Source: Asticcacaulis sp. ZE23SCel15 (GTDB lineage Bacteria; Pseudomonadota; Alphaproteobacteria; Caulobacterales; Caulobacteraceae). From it: a stretch of DNA of 64,000 nt. The stretch lies in assembly GCF_030505395.1 (NCBI RefSeq), contig NZ_CP130044.1, forward strand, positions 2,775,001-2,839,000, in the 5' to 3' direction. A model generated the notes under the pieces. That model saw only the letters and a list, made by a program, of their open reading frames with translations. It was not told the origin of the DNA and did no database searches. Shown in pieces: positions 63,939-64,000 of this stretch. Both the position numbers and the translations under genes were made by a program. Positions within the stretch are counted from its first letter, which is position 1; every line of letters starts with the position of its first letter.

Positions 63939-64000
63939 ATGCCTGACAATATGACCCTGACGGATGATGTGGTGGACGCCAGACTGAAGCGGGCACGTAA
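63939..64000 (+). CDS. Start of a gene running off the right edge
   Basis: An ATG at 63939 opens a frame to the window end (MPDNMTLTDDVVDARLKRAR). The 20 visible residues do not identify a family. It would be divergent from trpG with about 130 bp between them. Weak ribosome site; partial. Confidence 0.35.
   Translation, partial: MPDNMTLTDDVVDARLKRAR

Overview
This 64 kb window is chromosomal DNA from an alphaproteobacterium, most likely a member of the Caulobacteraceae (Asticcacaulis would fit; genus not proven). The evidence is the run gltA-gltX-comEC-lexA-trpC-trpD-trpG, several large TonB-dependent receptors of the Caulobacter/Xanthomonas type, SOS boxes of the GTTC-N7-GTTC form used by alphaproteobacterial LexA, and an imuA-imuB-dnaE2 mutagenesis cassette.

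Layout. 1-15.3 kb is ordinary chromosome: the 3' end of queE, two small lipoproteins, a pirin, aroC, a DnaJ-like protein, pdxH, a HAD hydrolase, an APH/P-loop kinase fusion, a DUF1499 protein, a TonB-dependent receptor, sppA, trhO and an alpha/beta hydrolase, ending at tRNA-Gln(TTG). At 15.3 kb a large serine recombinase abuts this tRNA, and its last codons and stop lie in the antisense of the tRNA 3' end, so the tRNA is the probable attachment site of an island. From there to about 36.7 kb the DNA is a mosaic: an SRAP (HMCES/YedK) protein, imuA-imuB-dnaE2 under a LexA box, a SIR2-HerA antiphage pair, an Mrr-like nuclease, a membrane-anchored WD40 protein, a MetR-like regulator divergent from mesX-mesD (B12- and folate-independent methionine synthesis) followed by a broken flavin reductase, and a HEPN/Toprim-type protein. 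Degenerate copies of a short repeat (core TGTCCGCTTTNGG) litter the gaps of this region, and gene remnants sit next to them.

36.7-44.6 kb is a co-oriented minus-strand series of envelope genes: lipoproteins, a TraB/GumN-like protein, a CPBP protease, two L,D-transpeptidases, META and LprI-like proteins, then a small membrane protein and a response regulator. 44.6-46.2 kb is a graveyard of truncated genes (aldo/keto reductase, glutathione S-transferase, carboxymuconolactone decarboxylase-like). 46.2-55.0 kb is a nutrient-uptake module: two paralogous TonB-dependent receptors flank a secreted HD-domain phosphohydrolase, and a FecI-type sigma factor with its FecR anti-sigma factor is divergent from the second, STN-domain receptor.

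55.6-64 kb returns to core genes. LexA (with two SOS boxes of its own) and the imuABC box at 19.27 kb link the core SOS regulon to the cassette on the putative island. No CRISPR array, intact transposase or rRNA gene was seen. Both window ends cut genes.
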